Source: a virus. Taken from it: a stretch of 64,000 nt of DNA. The notes below the pieces were generated by a model. That model was given only the letters and a program-made list of their open reading frames with translations. It made no database searches and was not told the DNA's origin. The translations under genes and the position numbers were made by a program. Positions 36,932-45,315 of the stretch are shown one piece after another; position 1 is the first letter of the stretch, and each line of letters starts with the position of its first letter. Where the stretch lies: IMG/VR virus record IMGVR_UViG_3300044712_002668, positions 186,001-250,000 of that record; one strand, given 5' to 3'.

Positions 36932-37477
36932 TCATTCTTCCACGTATGGGATCAAGGCTATGTACTTTGGCTCAACCTCTTCTACCAACCATACACCATT
37001 GTCACTACAATAAAACTTCTTCCCAGCCTTATACATCTTCCCGGCATCTACAGATAATAACATCGGCTTCCCATGTCTTTTTCCAACCTCCCAGGCTACA
37101 CTCTTGTCCTTACTCAAATGTACATGATGCCTGTCCCCCTTGATTATACCCTTCTCAAATATGGATTTTACATTCCTTGTAGCCGTTCCATGATACAATT
37201 CCTCCGGCGGCTCTGTCTCCTTATACCCCAAATCTACATCTATACTATGCCCCTGTACCGCCCTTATCTTCTTTCCATCTTCACTGAAACTAAATCTCTT
37301 TTTGTTGTTGTTCTCTACTATTTCTTTCAATTCATCCAAACTAATACTTTTCCCTACACTCTTCAAACCTTTCAATAAATCAGATACACTTACCCACCCA
37401 CCAGCATCCAATACTATCCCGGCTTTTGATGGTTCATGCCTCAATACCAAACTTAAAAAACGGCTCAAATTTTTCAT
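36932..37477 (-). CDS. kptA: RNA 2'-phosphotransferase KptA/Tpt1
   Basis: Moves the 2'-phosphate at an RNA splice junction to NAD+, giving ADP-ribose 1''-2'' cyclic phosphate. Landmarks in order: SRFLSLVLRHEP (first catalytic Arg), AGGWVSVSDLL, KKRFSFSEDGKKIRAVQGHS (His and Arg), LYHGTATRNV, GDRHHVHLS, GKRHGKPMLLSVDA and DNGVWL, all as in bacterial KptA. 181 residues, full length. ATG 37477 is set by an ATGA overlap with the upstream gene. In fungi and plants this enzyme completes tRNA splicing; here it lies on the same genome segment as split and permuted tRNA genes. Confidence 0.93.
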   Translation of the reverse strand: MKNLSRFLSLVLRHEPSKAGIVLDAGGWVSVSDLLKGLKSVGKSISLDELKEIVENNNKKRFSFSEDGKKIRAVQGHSIDVDLGYKETEPPEELYHGTATRNVKSIFEKGIIKGDRHHVHLSKDKSVAWEVGKRHGKPMLLSVDAGKMYKAGKKFYCSDNGVWLVEEVEPKYIALIPYVEE

Positions 37478-37782
37478 CCAAAAATCATCCTGTATATAAT
37501 GTAAAGGATTCCAACTTGCAAAAACCATTGCATTCTTAAAAAAATCCCCCTAATCCATAACCTCCTATAACATCGTAATAATAAATTAATTCTCAATCCC
37601 TCAAGCTCATCCAATGTCAATTCTTGATTGAGCTGTTTATAGTTTATCATTACCGCAAAGATAAATTTATCTATCTTGCCCTTCATCTCTATCCAGGCAA
37701 AATATGGAGAAAATATCACTATCGGATGTGCCCCCAAAACCAATTCTATCTTCTCCTCTAAATACTTCTCTACATCATCCAT
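37474..37782 (-). CDS. Hypothetical protein upstream of kptA
   Basis: 102 residues. N-terminal helix VEKYLEEKIELVLGAHPIVIF then strands (FIFAVMINYKQL); the last 25 residues are hydrophobic/aromatic. Overlaps the WCT-motif gene upstream by eight bases and kptA downstream by ATGA, so the three are co-translated. Not recognised. Confidence 0.6.
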   Translation of the reverse strand: MDDVEKYLEEKIELVLGAHPIVIFSPYFAWIEMKGKIDKFIFAVMINYKQLNQELTLDELEGLRINLLLRCYRRLWIRGIFLRMQWFLQVGILYIIYRMIFG

Positions 37783-39067
37783 AAAATTCTTTTATCTTGT
37801 CATTGTCCTGCTTCAATACCCAGTTTATAACCTTATTCGTATTGATCCCTCCCGTTATCTTTTCCTTGATCTGCTTGCGATTACACTCAGGTACACTCTT
37901 GTCTTTATACAATTGAATCAAATCGTCAATCTCAAGTATCTGTATAGCATTCTTTACATACGAACTCTCTTTGTTCTTTATCTCACCAAATGCTACATTC
38001 TTATCCTTCTCCATCTTCATCTTCATCGCTATCGTCTTACTTACCATCTTATCTATCTGATCTATACTCATCAATTTCAAACACTCCTCCTTCCTCAATA
38101 AAGTCCTGAGATGTACTATTGCATTGTTATAATCCATCTCATTACTGTATTTTTTATACTTTTCTTGCCATTCTTTATTGTTGTTATTATGATTGTCAGG
38201 ATATTGCGGCGGCTTCATCTTCTTCGATGTTACCTCCAATATCTTATCCAATAATCCTTCATGAGATTTCAATATGTTCGCTAATACAGTAGCTGTATTT
38301 ATATTGATGAAACCAAGTATCGTTGATTTCATATCCGAAATATCAATTGAGTAGATAGGACATACTTTCTTGATGTATTTCTTTACATCTTCACTCTGCC
38401 CACCCAACCAATCCAATGCCTCCTTCAATGGATACTTGCCCAATAATATCTGAAGCAATTTAGGCTCTTCATAGTCAGATAATACCGCACTCAATCCCTC
38501 ACGGTATTTTTGATTCTCCCTAAGAAAATCTGCAATATTAAGCTGCAAATCACTTACTGACCATATGTCCAATCTTAATGTGTATATGTTTTTCTGAATA
38601 CACCATTTCTTAGCACCATCAATCAATACATAAAAAATGCTCCCATCCATCATGTATTGCTCAAAATAATGCCCGCTCTTCTGCGTGATACACCACCGGC
38701 TCCCACGACCGTAAACCCCCATCGCCTCCCGGCTGTCTATCCGGATTATCTTATATTCCTTACTCCAAATCTCTACACTCCCATCCTCACTCGCTTCCCC
38801 CTTCTTCTCCCTACGACTCTCCCCTATCCTCTTTATCTCCTCCTCCAATTCCTTCAGTTCCCATACGTATATGTCCTTCTTCTCCAACTTGTCCTTGTTT
38901 CTGTGGAACCATTCCACACTCCCCATTATGTCCCCTCTCATATACCCTAAATCCAAATTCTTCGCTATCCAATATATATACTTCTTTCCCCATTCCTTCA
39001 AACTCATCTCTAGCGCTATTTCTACATAACTCGGATAATCAACTCTCGCTTGCTTCATCGTTGTCAT
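37775..39067 (-). CDS. WCT-motif phage protein, paralogue B
   Basis: 430 residues; paralogue of the 10.0-11.3 kb gene. Shared blocks: IYWIAKNL near 30, KKDIYVWELKELEEEI near 63, EYKIIRIDSREAMGVYGRGSRWCITQKSGHYFEQYM near 102-138, followed by FYVLID. The rest is helical. Base composition is strongly C-biased on the + strand here. Its position directly upstream of kptA may be meaningful for function, but none is known. Confidence 0.65.
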   Translation of the reverse strand: MTTMKQARVDYPSYVEIALEMSLKEWGKKYIYWIAKNLDLGYMRGDIMGSVEWFHRNKDKLEKKDIYVWELKELEEEIKRIGESRREKKGEASEDGSVEIWSKEYKIIRIDSREAMGVYGRGSRWCITQKSGHYFEQYMMDGSIFYVLIDGAKKWCIQKNIYTLRLDIWSVSDLQLNIADFLRENQKYREGLSAVLSDYEEPKLLQILLGKYPLKEALDWLGGQSEDVKKYIKKVCPIYSIDISDMKSTILGFININTATVLANILKSHEGLLDKILEVTSKKMKPPQYPDNHNNNNKEWQEKYKKYSNEMDYNNAIVHLRTLLRKEECLKLMSIDQIDKMVSKTIAMKMKMEKDKNVAFGEIKNKESSYVKNAIQILEIDDLIQLYKDKSVPECNRKQIKEKITGGINTNKVINWVLKQDNDKIKEFYG

Positions 39068-39171
39068 TTTTTTATTTCTCCATCTTTTATCAAAAGATCA
39101 ATTTATCTTTTCGTAAAAGATCAAATATGCGGGCTATTCCGCTCTACCACGCAACCCCCACAAGGTCAACC

Positions 39172-39300
39172 ATGAATCTTATCTACCTTCTTCTAGTTCT
39201 AATGCTTCTTCTTTCCTGTAAAGTCTGGATCCCTCCAACCGATCCAAAACATAATCATAAAAATAACATCGAAAAACATCCCCCAACAAACATCCCATAA
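39172..39300 (+). CDS. Small lipoprotein, possible o-spanin
   Basis: 42 residues. Signal peptide with lipobox LLVLMLLLSC (cleavage before Cys), then a Pro-rich polar tail of about 28 residues. Size and proline content fit Rz1-like outer-membrane spanins. No partner i-spanin identified, and the RBS is weak. Confidence 0.5.
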   Translation: MNLIYLLLVLMLLLSCKVWIPPTDPKHNHKNNIEKHPPTNIP

Positions 39301-39364
39301 AAAAATATAACCCCTATACCCAATAAAATTATCTTTATCGCTTCTTCTTCCATCTCTCAATTCC

Positions 39365-39399
39365 AAAAAAAAAATTGGCGGCCCTCTTGAACCGCCAAT
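39365..39399 (-). terminator. Rho-independent terminator
   Basis: On the - strand, stem ATTGGCGG/CCGCCAAT with a ten-base loop followed by a run of about ten T. Closes the 39.4-39.8 kb gene. Confidence 0.85.
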
Positions 39400-39429
39400 C
39401 TCCACCAAACCCTCGACCTCTCAATCAAC

Positions 39430-39786
39430 TCAGAACTTTCTCATCTTGCTCTCTATGATCGCTGCACTTCTCAATAAGTCATCTACATATGCATTCCCAT
39501 CAGATGCATCCCCTACATCCAACTCCACCTTCTCCTCTGGCTTCACTTCTTTATTGTATTTAGATGATATCATATCGTATATCTTTCCAACTACATCTTC
39601 ACATATTGCTTTTCTTACCTTAGGACTTATTGCCTTGAACTTATCCACTTTCCTTCCAAGCTTCTCTTCATGCTTGATATCAGATTCCCTCTTCTCTTCA
39701 AGTAAATCTACCACCTTTCCACAAAAATTCTCAGCTAATTCATTAAGGTTTATACTTTTCATATTCCTATGTTTCATTATCCCCAT
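39430..39786 (-). CDS. Hypothetical protein, about 115 residues
   Basis: Not recognised. Acidic and Lys-rich helices (LLEEKRESDIKHEEKLGRKVDKFK), tail DDLLRSAAIIESKMRKF. Divergent from the J-domain gene and followed by a terminator. First leftward gene beside the candidate origin. Confidence 0.55.
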   Translation of the reverse strand: MGIMKHRNMKSINLNELAENFCGKVVDLLEEKRESDIKHEEKLGRKVDKFKAISPKVRKAICEDVVGKIYDMISSKYNKEVKPEEKVELDVGDASDGNAYVDDLLRSAAIIESKMRKF

Positions 39787-39810
39787 AAACGCATAAATTC
39801 ATATTACTAC

Positions 39811-40611
39811 ATGCTAAAGAAATCTCTCCTATTTGCCGAAATTTTCAAAGAAGCTGCCGCCCTCCCAGCTCAAATCCATCATGCCAAAATCATCCTCGGC
39901 TTGAACCCACTTCAACAATATTCTATCCAAGAACTGTCTGCCAAATTCCGCGAACTCGCTAAATCCCTACACCCTGATACCAATCCCCAGAATCAACAAG
40001 AACTTACCTCCCTCTTTCAAAAAGTATCCGAAGCCTATCACCTACTCCTTCAACACCCGGAAAACCCTAAACCAAAAATCCAACCAGAACCCGATGAACC
40101 CCTCGATCCCAATGTCCAGGCTATCCTCGATCTCCCCCTCCATAAGTTCCAAACTATATTCAATGCTATCATCAATCAAGCTAAAAAAAATAAACTAAAT
40201 AATCTCATCTCCCCCTCCGATCACCCCATCCCTATTCTCAGAAATATTCTAAATTCCTTAAATAAAAACTCCAACGCTTTTATCCATGCTACCAAAATAA
40301 GACAGGTAACCGATAATACCCCCTACCTCGCTCTCCTGTTCCATGCCGTAAACTCTATCCCGCCTTCCCTGAATCCTCAATCCATTTCCCATCCCTCCTA
40401 TATCTCACTCCCTCCTTCCTTCGTTCCATATGATTCCCCAGATGGTATCTTTATCCTCTTTCCTACACCTACAGATTTCTCTCCCTCCGATCCCCTCCCT
40501 CATAAACCTTCCTTCATCCCTAATCAATTCCTTCTCTCCTATAACCCTCCTGGCTCTATCCTACCCGTTATCGTTAATAAACAATTTGCCCAAAATATCA
40601 ACCTTATCTGA
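39811..40611 (+). CDS. J-domain (DnaJ-like) protein
   Basis: About 266 residues. Residues 25-85 form a J domain: ILGLNPLQQYSIQELSAKFRELAKSLHPDTNP...EAYHLLL with the HPD triad that stimulates Hsp70 ATPase. The remainder is Pro/Ser-rich and not recognised. N-terminus KKSLLFAEIFKEAA resembles the start motif. Unlike most genes to its right it uses C rather than G at many codon ends, following the local strand bias. Likely recruits host DnaK. Confidence 0.75.
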   Translation: MLKKSLLFAEIFKEAAALPAQIHHAKIILGLNPLQQYSIQELSAKFRELAKSLHPDTNPQNQQELTSLFQKVSEAYHLLLQHPENPKPKIQPEPDEPLDPNVQAILDLPLHKFQTIFNAIINQAKKNKLNNLISPSDHPIPILRNILNSLNKNSNAFIHATKIRQVTDNTPYLALLFHAVNSIPPSLNPQSISHPSYISLPPSFVPYDSPDGIFILFPTPTDFSPSDPLPHKPSFIPNQFLLSYNPPGSILPVIVNKQFAQNINLI

Positions 40612-41264
40612 CCTATCTGTATGTTATTATTCGGTTTTTGATTGGTATTACCACTAAAAACTTGAACTGAATAATAACATAGTTATTTTATAGGGGCAAA
40701 CAACGATTGTTTTAAATATCATTTTTTCGTACCCACTTTAAAACACTTTTTGGGAAATTCTCCCACAATCCAAAAATAAAACTCTTAAAAAATAAACATA
40801 TCAAAAGTAAACAAGTATATAATGGATAGTAGATATAAATACTATCCGTTTTCATTATAACACATAAGGTATATAAGCAGAGGTTATAAGTAAACGGTTA
40901 GGTATATAAGGTAAGGTATAGGTAAGGTTAAGTGGTATATAAGTTTTGTGCTATGTAAGGTATATAAGTTATTTTAGGTGGTATATAAGTTTTGTGCCAT
41001 GTATATTTTAGGTGGTATAAGTTTTATGGTATATAAGTTTTGTGCCATAAACCCCTTTTGTGGGGCGCCCGCCGTCCTAGACACAATCCGCCCACCGCGC
41101 GTAACTCGCAATCCTCCGCCCTAACCCTGGGGGTAGCCACCGGGAATCCCCCTCGCGTTGGCTGGCCAGAAAAGCGTCCTGCATGGTGCGGCACCTTTAA
41201 TGGCTAGCTAATGATACCCGTGGTTAACATGAATAATGTTTCGAGGGGGAATACGAGGTACACC
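40612..41264. other. Gene-free AT-rich region with tandem GGTATATAAG repeats (candidate origin)
   Basis: No credible gene. Between about 40.87 and 41.05 kb lie roughly six to seven copies of GGTATATAAG, several extended to GGTATATAAGTTTTGTGC. A TATAAATA (40834-40841) matches the T4 late promoter consensus. C exceeds G on the + strand to the left and G exceeds C to the right, and genes diverge from here. Right of 41060 the sequence turns sharply GC-rich. Confidence 0.55.
40868..41047 (+). repeat. Tandem GGTATATAAG(TTTTGTGCCAT) copies
   Basis: Copies near 40868, 40901, 40934, 40959, 40980, 41014 (shortened GGTATAAG) and 41028. Spacing is irregular (about 20-35 bases). They could be iterons or stacked phage promoters of TATATAAG type. 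Confidence 0.7.
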
Positions 41265-41813
41265 ATGGCCGGTTCCAACGCTTCCAAGTCTTCCAAGCCC
41301 GTCAACCCCGCTACCACCACCGAGGAGGTTACCATGAATGACGTTCCCCCCGCTCCCCCTGCTCCCCCTGCTGAGATCGACGATGAGCTGCCCGAGGGCG
41401 ATGGCCCTGCCGGGGATGGCTCCTTCAGCGCCACGGATCGTAAGTCCCTCCAGTATTGGGGGGCTCAGGTTCTGCACGCCAGGAACTATGGGCCGATCTT
41501 CCCCACCTGCAGGAGGATCGCTGAGGTGGCCTTCGCCGCCTCGGAGGAGGAGGCGGCGGACCGGGCTGGCCCCCGGTCCTACACCAACAAGAAGGGTGAG
41601 AAGGTTCAGGTCAGGTCGATCACGCCGACTGAAGTGAAGGCGGTTGAGTGGCTCCGCCGTAACGGCCCGAAGCACCTGGCCTCGGCCCGCATCCAGTACG
41701 CCGAGTGGATGGAGCAGGATGGTCAGAAGAAGCTGGACAAGGCGAAGAAGATCGCCAATGCCGCTGGGTCTGGCTCTGCTCCGGCGTTCGCTCCGTCCCC
41801 CCGTCGCCGCTAA
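41265..41813 (+). CDS. GC-rich hypothetical protein, about 182 residues
   Basis: Low-complexity N-terminus (Ser/Lys/Pro, PPAPPAPPAEIDD), a central ordered segment SLQYWGAQVLHARNYGPIFPTCRRIAEVAFAAS, and a basic C-terminus with Lys clusters and SPRRR. GAGG precedes the ATG. Codons end almost wholly in G or C, unlike the left half of the window. Not recognised; composition recalls an abundant DNA-associated protein. Confidence 0.65.
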   Translation: MAGSNASKSSKPVNPATTTEEVTMNDVPPAPPAPPAEIDDELPEGDGPAGDGSFSATDRKSLQYWGAQVLHARNYGPIFPTCRRIAEVAFAASEEEAADRAGPRSYTNKKGEKVQVRSITPTEVKAVEWLRRNGPKHLASARIQYAEWMEQDGQKKLDKAKKIANAAGSGSAPAFAPSPRRR

Positions 41814-42620
41814 TCCCGGCGAATGGGGACTCCCGTTTGGGTAACCATCATTGACAGTGCCCCCACCCTGGCCTGTCTGTGTGGTTACCCTTACGGGTTG
41901 TCTGCGTTTAATCCGGGCTGATTCTTATCAGCCCGTCAACCCTGCTCGCAGCGTTCAATCGCTCGCGAGCTTTTTTTGCGCCGTAAGAAATTGCGGTGCT
42001 TTTTTTGTGCCCACTTTTTGAAAGTGGGTTTAAATTTTTGCCCCGAATCCGAGTATGTTGCCGTTGCCTCTCTCCCGAGACGCTCAACGTTATGCCAACA
42101 TACCCAATCGGGCTCCCGACCCCACGATTTATATCACAGGGAATATAACGTGGGTATATGAACAGGCGACTTCCTAACACCCAATTCCTTCGGGAAATGT
42201 GTTAGATTGTGTCGTTCTGTTTTCCCTGTCCCGAAATGAGTTTCCTATATGGAAATTTCAAAAAACCTCGGGAAATTCTCAACCTCGTGTCGCTCTGAAT
42301 GTCGGGCTGAAAAGCTGACATGGGGCGACGAATGGGTAGAGAGTTATATAAGGGTGACCGCTTTATAAAGGGAAGCGGAATATAAATGGAATATCAACGG
42401 CTTTTGGGTAGGGCTGTTGAATATAAGGGTGTTCGGACGGCGGACGAAAAGAAAAGATCCGTTTCCGGCCCAATAATTCCCAGGTACCCTACTCCGGTAC
42501 CCCTCCCTTAATACCCCCTATTTCTCTCCCTAATACACCTACATCCCCACACATGTAGGTGGATACACTTCTGTAGGAGTGTACATATAAACCTGTATGT
42601 GTGTGGAATTGGAGAATGGA
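41814..42620 (+). promoter_or_regulatory. Leader region with hairpins and TATAAG-type motifs
   Basis: No gene. Features in order: inverted repeat GGGTAACCA/TGGTTACCC (41838-41889), hairpin CGGGCTGAT/ATCAGCCCG (41914-41935), GCTCGCGAGC followed by TTTTTTT (41961-41977, terminator-like), CCCACTTT/AAAGTGGG hairpin near 42010, then several TATATAAGGG/TATAAATGG/TATAAGGG motifs between 42345 and 42430 that may be promoters for the next gene. Confidence 0.45.
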
Positions 42621-43007
42621 ATGTCCCAGCACAGGAATTTGAAGCTCCCGATTCGCAGGCTTTCGAGGAACTGGGGCGGCGCATACTGCCGCTGCTCCAG
42701 CTACCTGAAGACGGTCAGTCACCGGATTGACCGGAGGGATGCGAAGGATGAGATTCGGGAGATGATGTCCGAGGAGATCGAGATGCCCAAGAACGCAAAC
42801 CGCTGGATCAAGAATTCCGCCGCTCAGGTCTGCACCGTTCGGACGGTTCGGACCATGGCGGTTGCCGCCCCGACCCCGGCTCCGGTTGCAGCTTCCGCCG
42901 TTCCGGCCCCGGCCCCCAAGCCCCGGATCCACCGGGAAGTGAACCGTAGCTTCTTCGATGGTCTGGTCCGTGAGGCCCGGACGAAGGGCTCCCACCACCT
43001 GCTGTAG
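42621..43007 (+). CDS. GC-rich hypothetical protein, 128 residues
   Basis: ATG 42621 follows GGAGA. N-terminal basic helices (RNLKLPIRRLSRNWGG), a middle with DDR-type charged residues, an Ala/Pro-rich linker (VAAPTPAPVAASAVPAPAPKP) and a short conserved-looking end NRSFFDGLVREARTKG. Not recognised. Confidence 0.6.
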   Translation: MSQHRNLKLPIRRLSRNWGGAYCRCSSYLKTVSHRIDRRDAKDEIREMMSEEIEMPKNANRWIKNSAAQVCTVRTVRTMAVAAPTPAPVAASAVPAPAPKPRIHREVNRSFFDGLVREARTKGSHHLL

Positions 43008-43016
43008 GGGACGGAC

Positions 43017-43112
43017 ATGTTCGAGACTGTAAGGGCTACTCCCTGCCGCCTGTCATGGCGGCTTTCATTCCACCGCAACGGACCGATCATCACCTTGATC
43101 GATTGGTCCTGA
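43017..43112 (+). CDS. Possible 31-residue protein
   Basis: ATG nine bases after the previous stop with GGGGACGG before it; basic (RLSWRLSFHRNG) then hydrophobic end PIITLIDWS. Followed at once by a terminator, consistent with a real last gene of the unit. Confidence 0.45.
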   Translation: MFETVRATPCRLSWRLSFHRNGPIITLIDWS

Positions 43113-43125
43113 GCGGAGTCCGATT

Positions 43126-43156
43126 GCCCCAACGGTTGAGAGCCGTTGGGGCTTTT
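43126..43156 (+). terminator. Rho-independent terminator
   Basis: 10-bp stem GCCCCAACGG/CCGTTGGGGC, seven-base loop, then TTTT. Confidence 0.9.
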
Positions 43157-43313
43157 GGGCATTGTAACGTATCTTGCTTCTTAGATTGCTTCCGCTTCTC
43201 GCTTCTCCCTTAAACTCCTTGAATTCTTAAAAAAGATTCTTGGGAGCTTAGGATTGCACTGATAACTTATAAACCCGTCAACCCAAGACAGCACGATTCA
43301 GGAGATAGACACC

Positions 43314-44207
43314 ATGACCTTCACCAACAACACCAAGGCCGTCCGCACCCTGTCCCTCAGCAACCACCTCGCCAATGGGGCGAAGGTCTCCCAGGATCCG
43401 GAGCTGGCCATCCAGGCCCTCCGGAAGTTCGCGGCGAGCCAGCCCAGCACCATGATCGGCAAGAAGCTGGCGCTGTTCAGCCAGCACTTCGCCGGTATGT
43501 TGGCCGGTGCCGTCCAGGCGGCGAAGGAGAACAGGCACTTGGAGAGCCTCATCGCCCTGTGCCGGATCGAGAGCAGCATCGATGGGGCGATCAACGGAGG
43601 TGCTGACCTCCGCCCCATCCTGGGGCTCTCCTTCGACGGGTTCTACCGGCAGGACTTGAACCCGGCTGTCCGGGCAACCCAGAAGGCCCCGACCCGTTAC
43701 GTCGGTGCCGTGATCCGGTGGTTCAGCGGACTCCAGTACAGGCTCGTGACCAACACCATCGAGGCATCGGTCAAGGAGTCCCAAGCGGAGCTTTCGCTCT
43801 GCGAGGGTCTGGTGGACGGTGACGAGTTCGCATCTCAGCTCCGGACGGCCCACGAATCGGCCGTTGCGGCGGCGGCGAAGTGGGAGGCAATCAAGGCCGG
43901 TCAGGCTGTGGAGGGTGTGTCCGAGACGGATGCTGGGAAGATCCAGCATCAGCTCACCAAGATCGCTGCCCGTCTCGATGACATCGCCGCCAAGAAGGCG
44001 GCTCCCCCCGCTGTCGAGGCTCCCAAGGCCGAGACGGCTCCGGTCGAAGCGGCTCCGGTCGAGGCCAAGGCCGAGAAGATCACCCACAACCCCTTCGCAT
44101 CCCTCGCCGGGATGAAGGCGGACATGGAAGCCGAGGAGGCAGCCCGGACGGCGGCCAATGCGGCTGCCAAGCCCGCCAAGAAGCGGGCCGCCAAGAAGGC
44201 CGTCTGA
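43314..44207 (+). CDS. GC-rich protein with histone H1-like tail
   Basis: 297 residues, strong RBS AGGAGA. Helical N-terminal 180 residues (LRKFAASQPSTMIGKKLALFSQHFAG; SLIALCRIESSIDGAINGG), a coiled-coil-like middle, Pro/Glu/Ala repeats (VEAPKAETAPVEAAPVEAK) and a Lys/Ala end AKPAKKRAAKKAV of the histone H1/AlgP type. Codons are G/C-ended and the leader is well formed, suggesting high expression. Possible nucleoid or virion-core DNA-binding protein (inference). Confidence 0.65.
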   Translation: MTFTNNTKAVRTLSLSNHLANGAKVSQDPELAIQALRKFAASQPSTMIGKKLALFSQHFAGMLAGAVQAAKENRHLESLIALCRIESSIDGAINGGADLRPILGLSFDGFYRQDLNPAVRATQKAPTRYVGAVIRWFSGLQYRLVTNTIEASVKESQAELSLCEGLVDGDEFASQLRTAHESAVAAAAKWEAIKAGQAVEGVSETDAGKIQHQLTKIAARLDDIAAKKAAPPAVEAPKAETAPVEAAPVEAKAEKITHNPFASLAGMKADMEAEEAARTAANAAAKPAKKRAAKKAV

Positions 44208-44346
44208 CGGTCTAACGGTCTTTCTTGGCTTTCTCCGGGGCGGTCCGTTGTTGGATCGCCCCGTCCGTAGAGGGGTGTGGGGACCCCTTCTTTTGATTCA
44301 TCGTTGAGAGCCCGGTGTGTTTATACACATCGGGTTCTTGGCGTTT

Positions 44347-44381
44347 AAGGCGCGTTGTCTTCGGACTTCGCGCCTTTTTTT
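44347..44381 (+). terminator. Rho-independent terminator
   Basis: AGGCGCG/CGCGCCT-type stem, 14-base loop, then seven T. A second hairpin (CCCGGTGTG/CACATCGGG) lies just upstream. Confidence 0.85.
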
Positions 44382-44609
44382 GCGCCCTGGGAAACCATGG
44401 CGCTTTTTTGTTGGCCTTAAATTCCCCGGCCAAAAAACCAAATTTCTTTAAAAAATTTCCTTCCCGCGAAGGTTCGCTTTATTCGCCTCTATAAACGATT
44501 TTCAACTCTTATAGGGCTCCGATACCTACGAGAGTTGAAAGTTGATTATAGGGGGAAGCAGATAGGTTTATAGGCCAAGAGATTGATTGATTCGGGAGAC
44601 GGTAACAAC

Positions 44610-44864
44610 ATGAAGACCACTACTGCACAGATTTGTTTTCACGTGTTCGTTCTTTCGGCGTGTGTGTTTTTCGGGTACTTTGGGTGGCACGCCGTGAATG
44701 GTGTGCAGTTGAAGGTGGCCGAGTTGACGGCAGAGCCGGAGCGGCGGATTCCGGTTGCCCGAGTTGAGGGGAATGTTGAGAGCGTTGTGAGTGCTGGGGA
44801 GGTTGTGATTGGGGAACCGCTTGTGGTGACACCGCCTGCGGCATATGCCCGGCGTCAGCGGTAG
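44610..44864 (+). CDS. Small membrane protein, 84 residues
   Basis: One N-terminal membrane helix (FHVFVLSACVFFGYFGW), then a polar Glu/Val-rich domain. GGGAGA lies upstream of ATG 44610. Opens the long rightward string of small genes. Not recognised. Confidence 0.55.
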   Translation: MKTTTAQICFHVFVLSACVFFGYFGWHAVNGVQLKVAELTAEPERRIPVARVEGNVESVVSAGEVVIGEPLVVTPPAAYARRQR

Positions 44865-44979
44865 GGGTATTTTTAAGAGATTTGGGAATTTTGGGAGAGC
44901 GCGGGAGGAGAGGGGGATCCTCTTTGCGCTCTTCCTTAATATGGATGGAGAATTTGAGTGCATACGTGAGGAGGCGCAT

Positions 44980-45315
44980 ATGAGTGCCATTCAGAAGTAC
45001 AAGCAGCAAGCTCAGACTTTGCAGGAGAAGGTTACGAAGTTGGAGGAGGAGGTTGCGTTTTTGAGGGAGCGGCTGCAGGGTGGCAATCTGGTCACCCATG
45101 CTTTGTACGCTTTGTGTTTTGCTGGGATTGAGGATTACGCTGCGAATGAGAAGTTGATTCGCAGCATTCCCAAGTTGGAGAGCTGGTTGAGTGACCAATC
45201 TTCTTTGAAGCTGACGTATGAGACGTCTGTTAGCATCCTGAAAAAGGAGTTTCGTCAGATCAGTGTTACGCAAACTTTGTCCGAGAGTTTGGAGAAGATA
45301 TTGAGGGAATCATGA
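44980..45315 (+). CDS. Coiled-coil hypothetical protein, 111 residues
   Basis: ATG 44980 is preceded by GGAGG. Residues 5-35 are a clear coiled coil (KYKQQAQTLQEKVTKLEEEV), the rest helical. Overlaps the next gene by ATGA. An upstream in-frame ATG at 44941 lacks an RBS. Confidence 0.6.
   Translation: MSAIQKYKQQAQTLQEKVTKLEEEVAFLRERLQGGNLVTHALYALCFAGIEDYAANEKLIRSIPKLESWLSDQSSLKLTYETSVSILKKEFRQISVTQTLSESLEKILRES

Noticed and set aside
40868-41047. CRISPR array
   Set aside because: Units are about 10-20 bases with irregular short gaps, no constant spacer length, and no cas gene nearby.
41208-41675. Leftward ORFs opposite the GC-rich genes at 41-44 kb
   Set aside because: High GC content lengthens antisense frames; the + strand genes have RBS sites, sensible composition and terminators.
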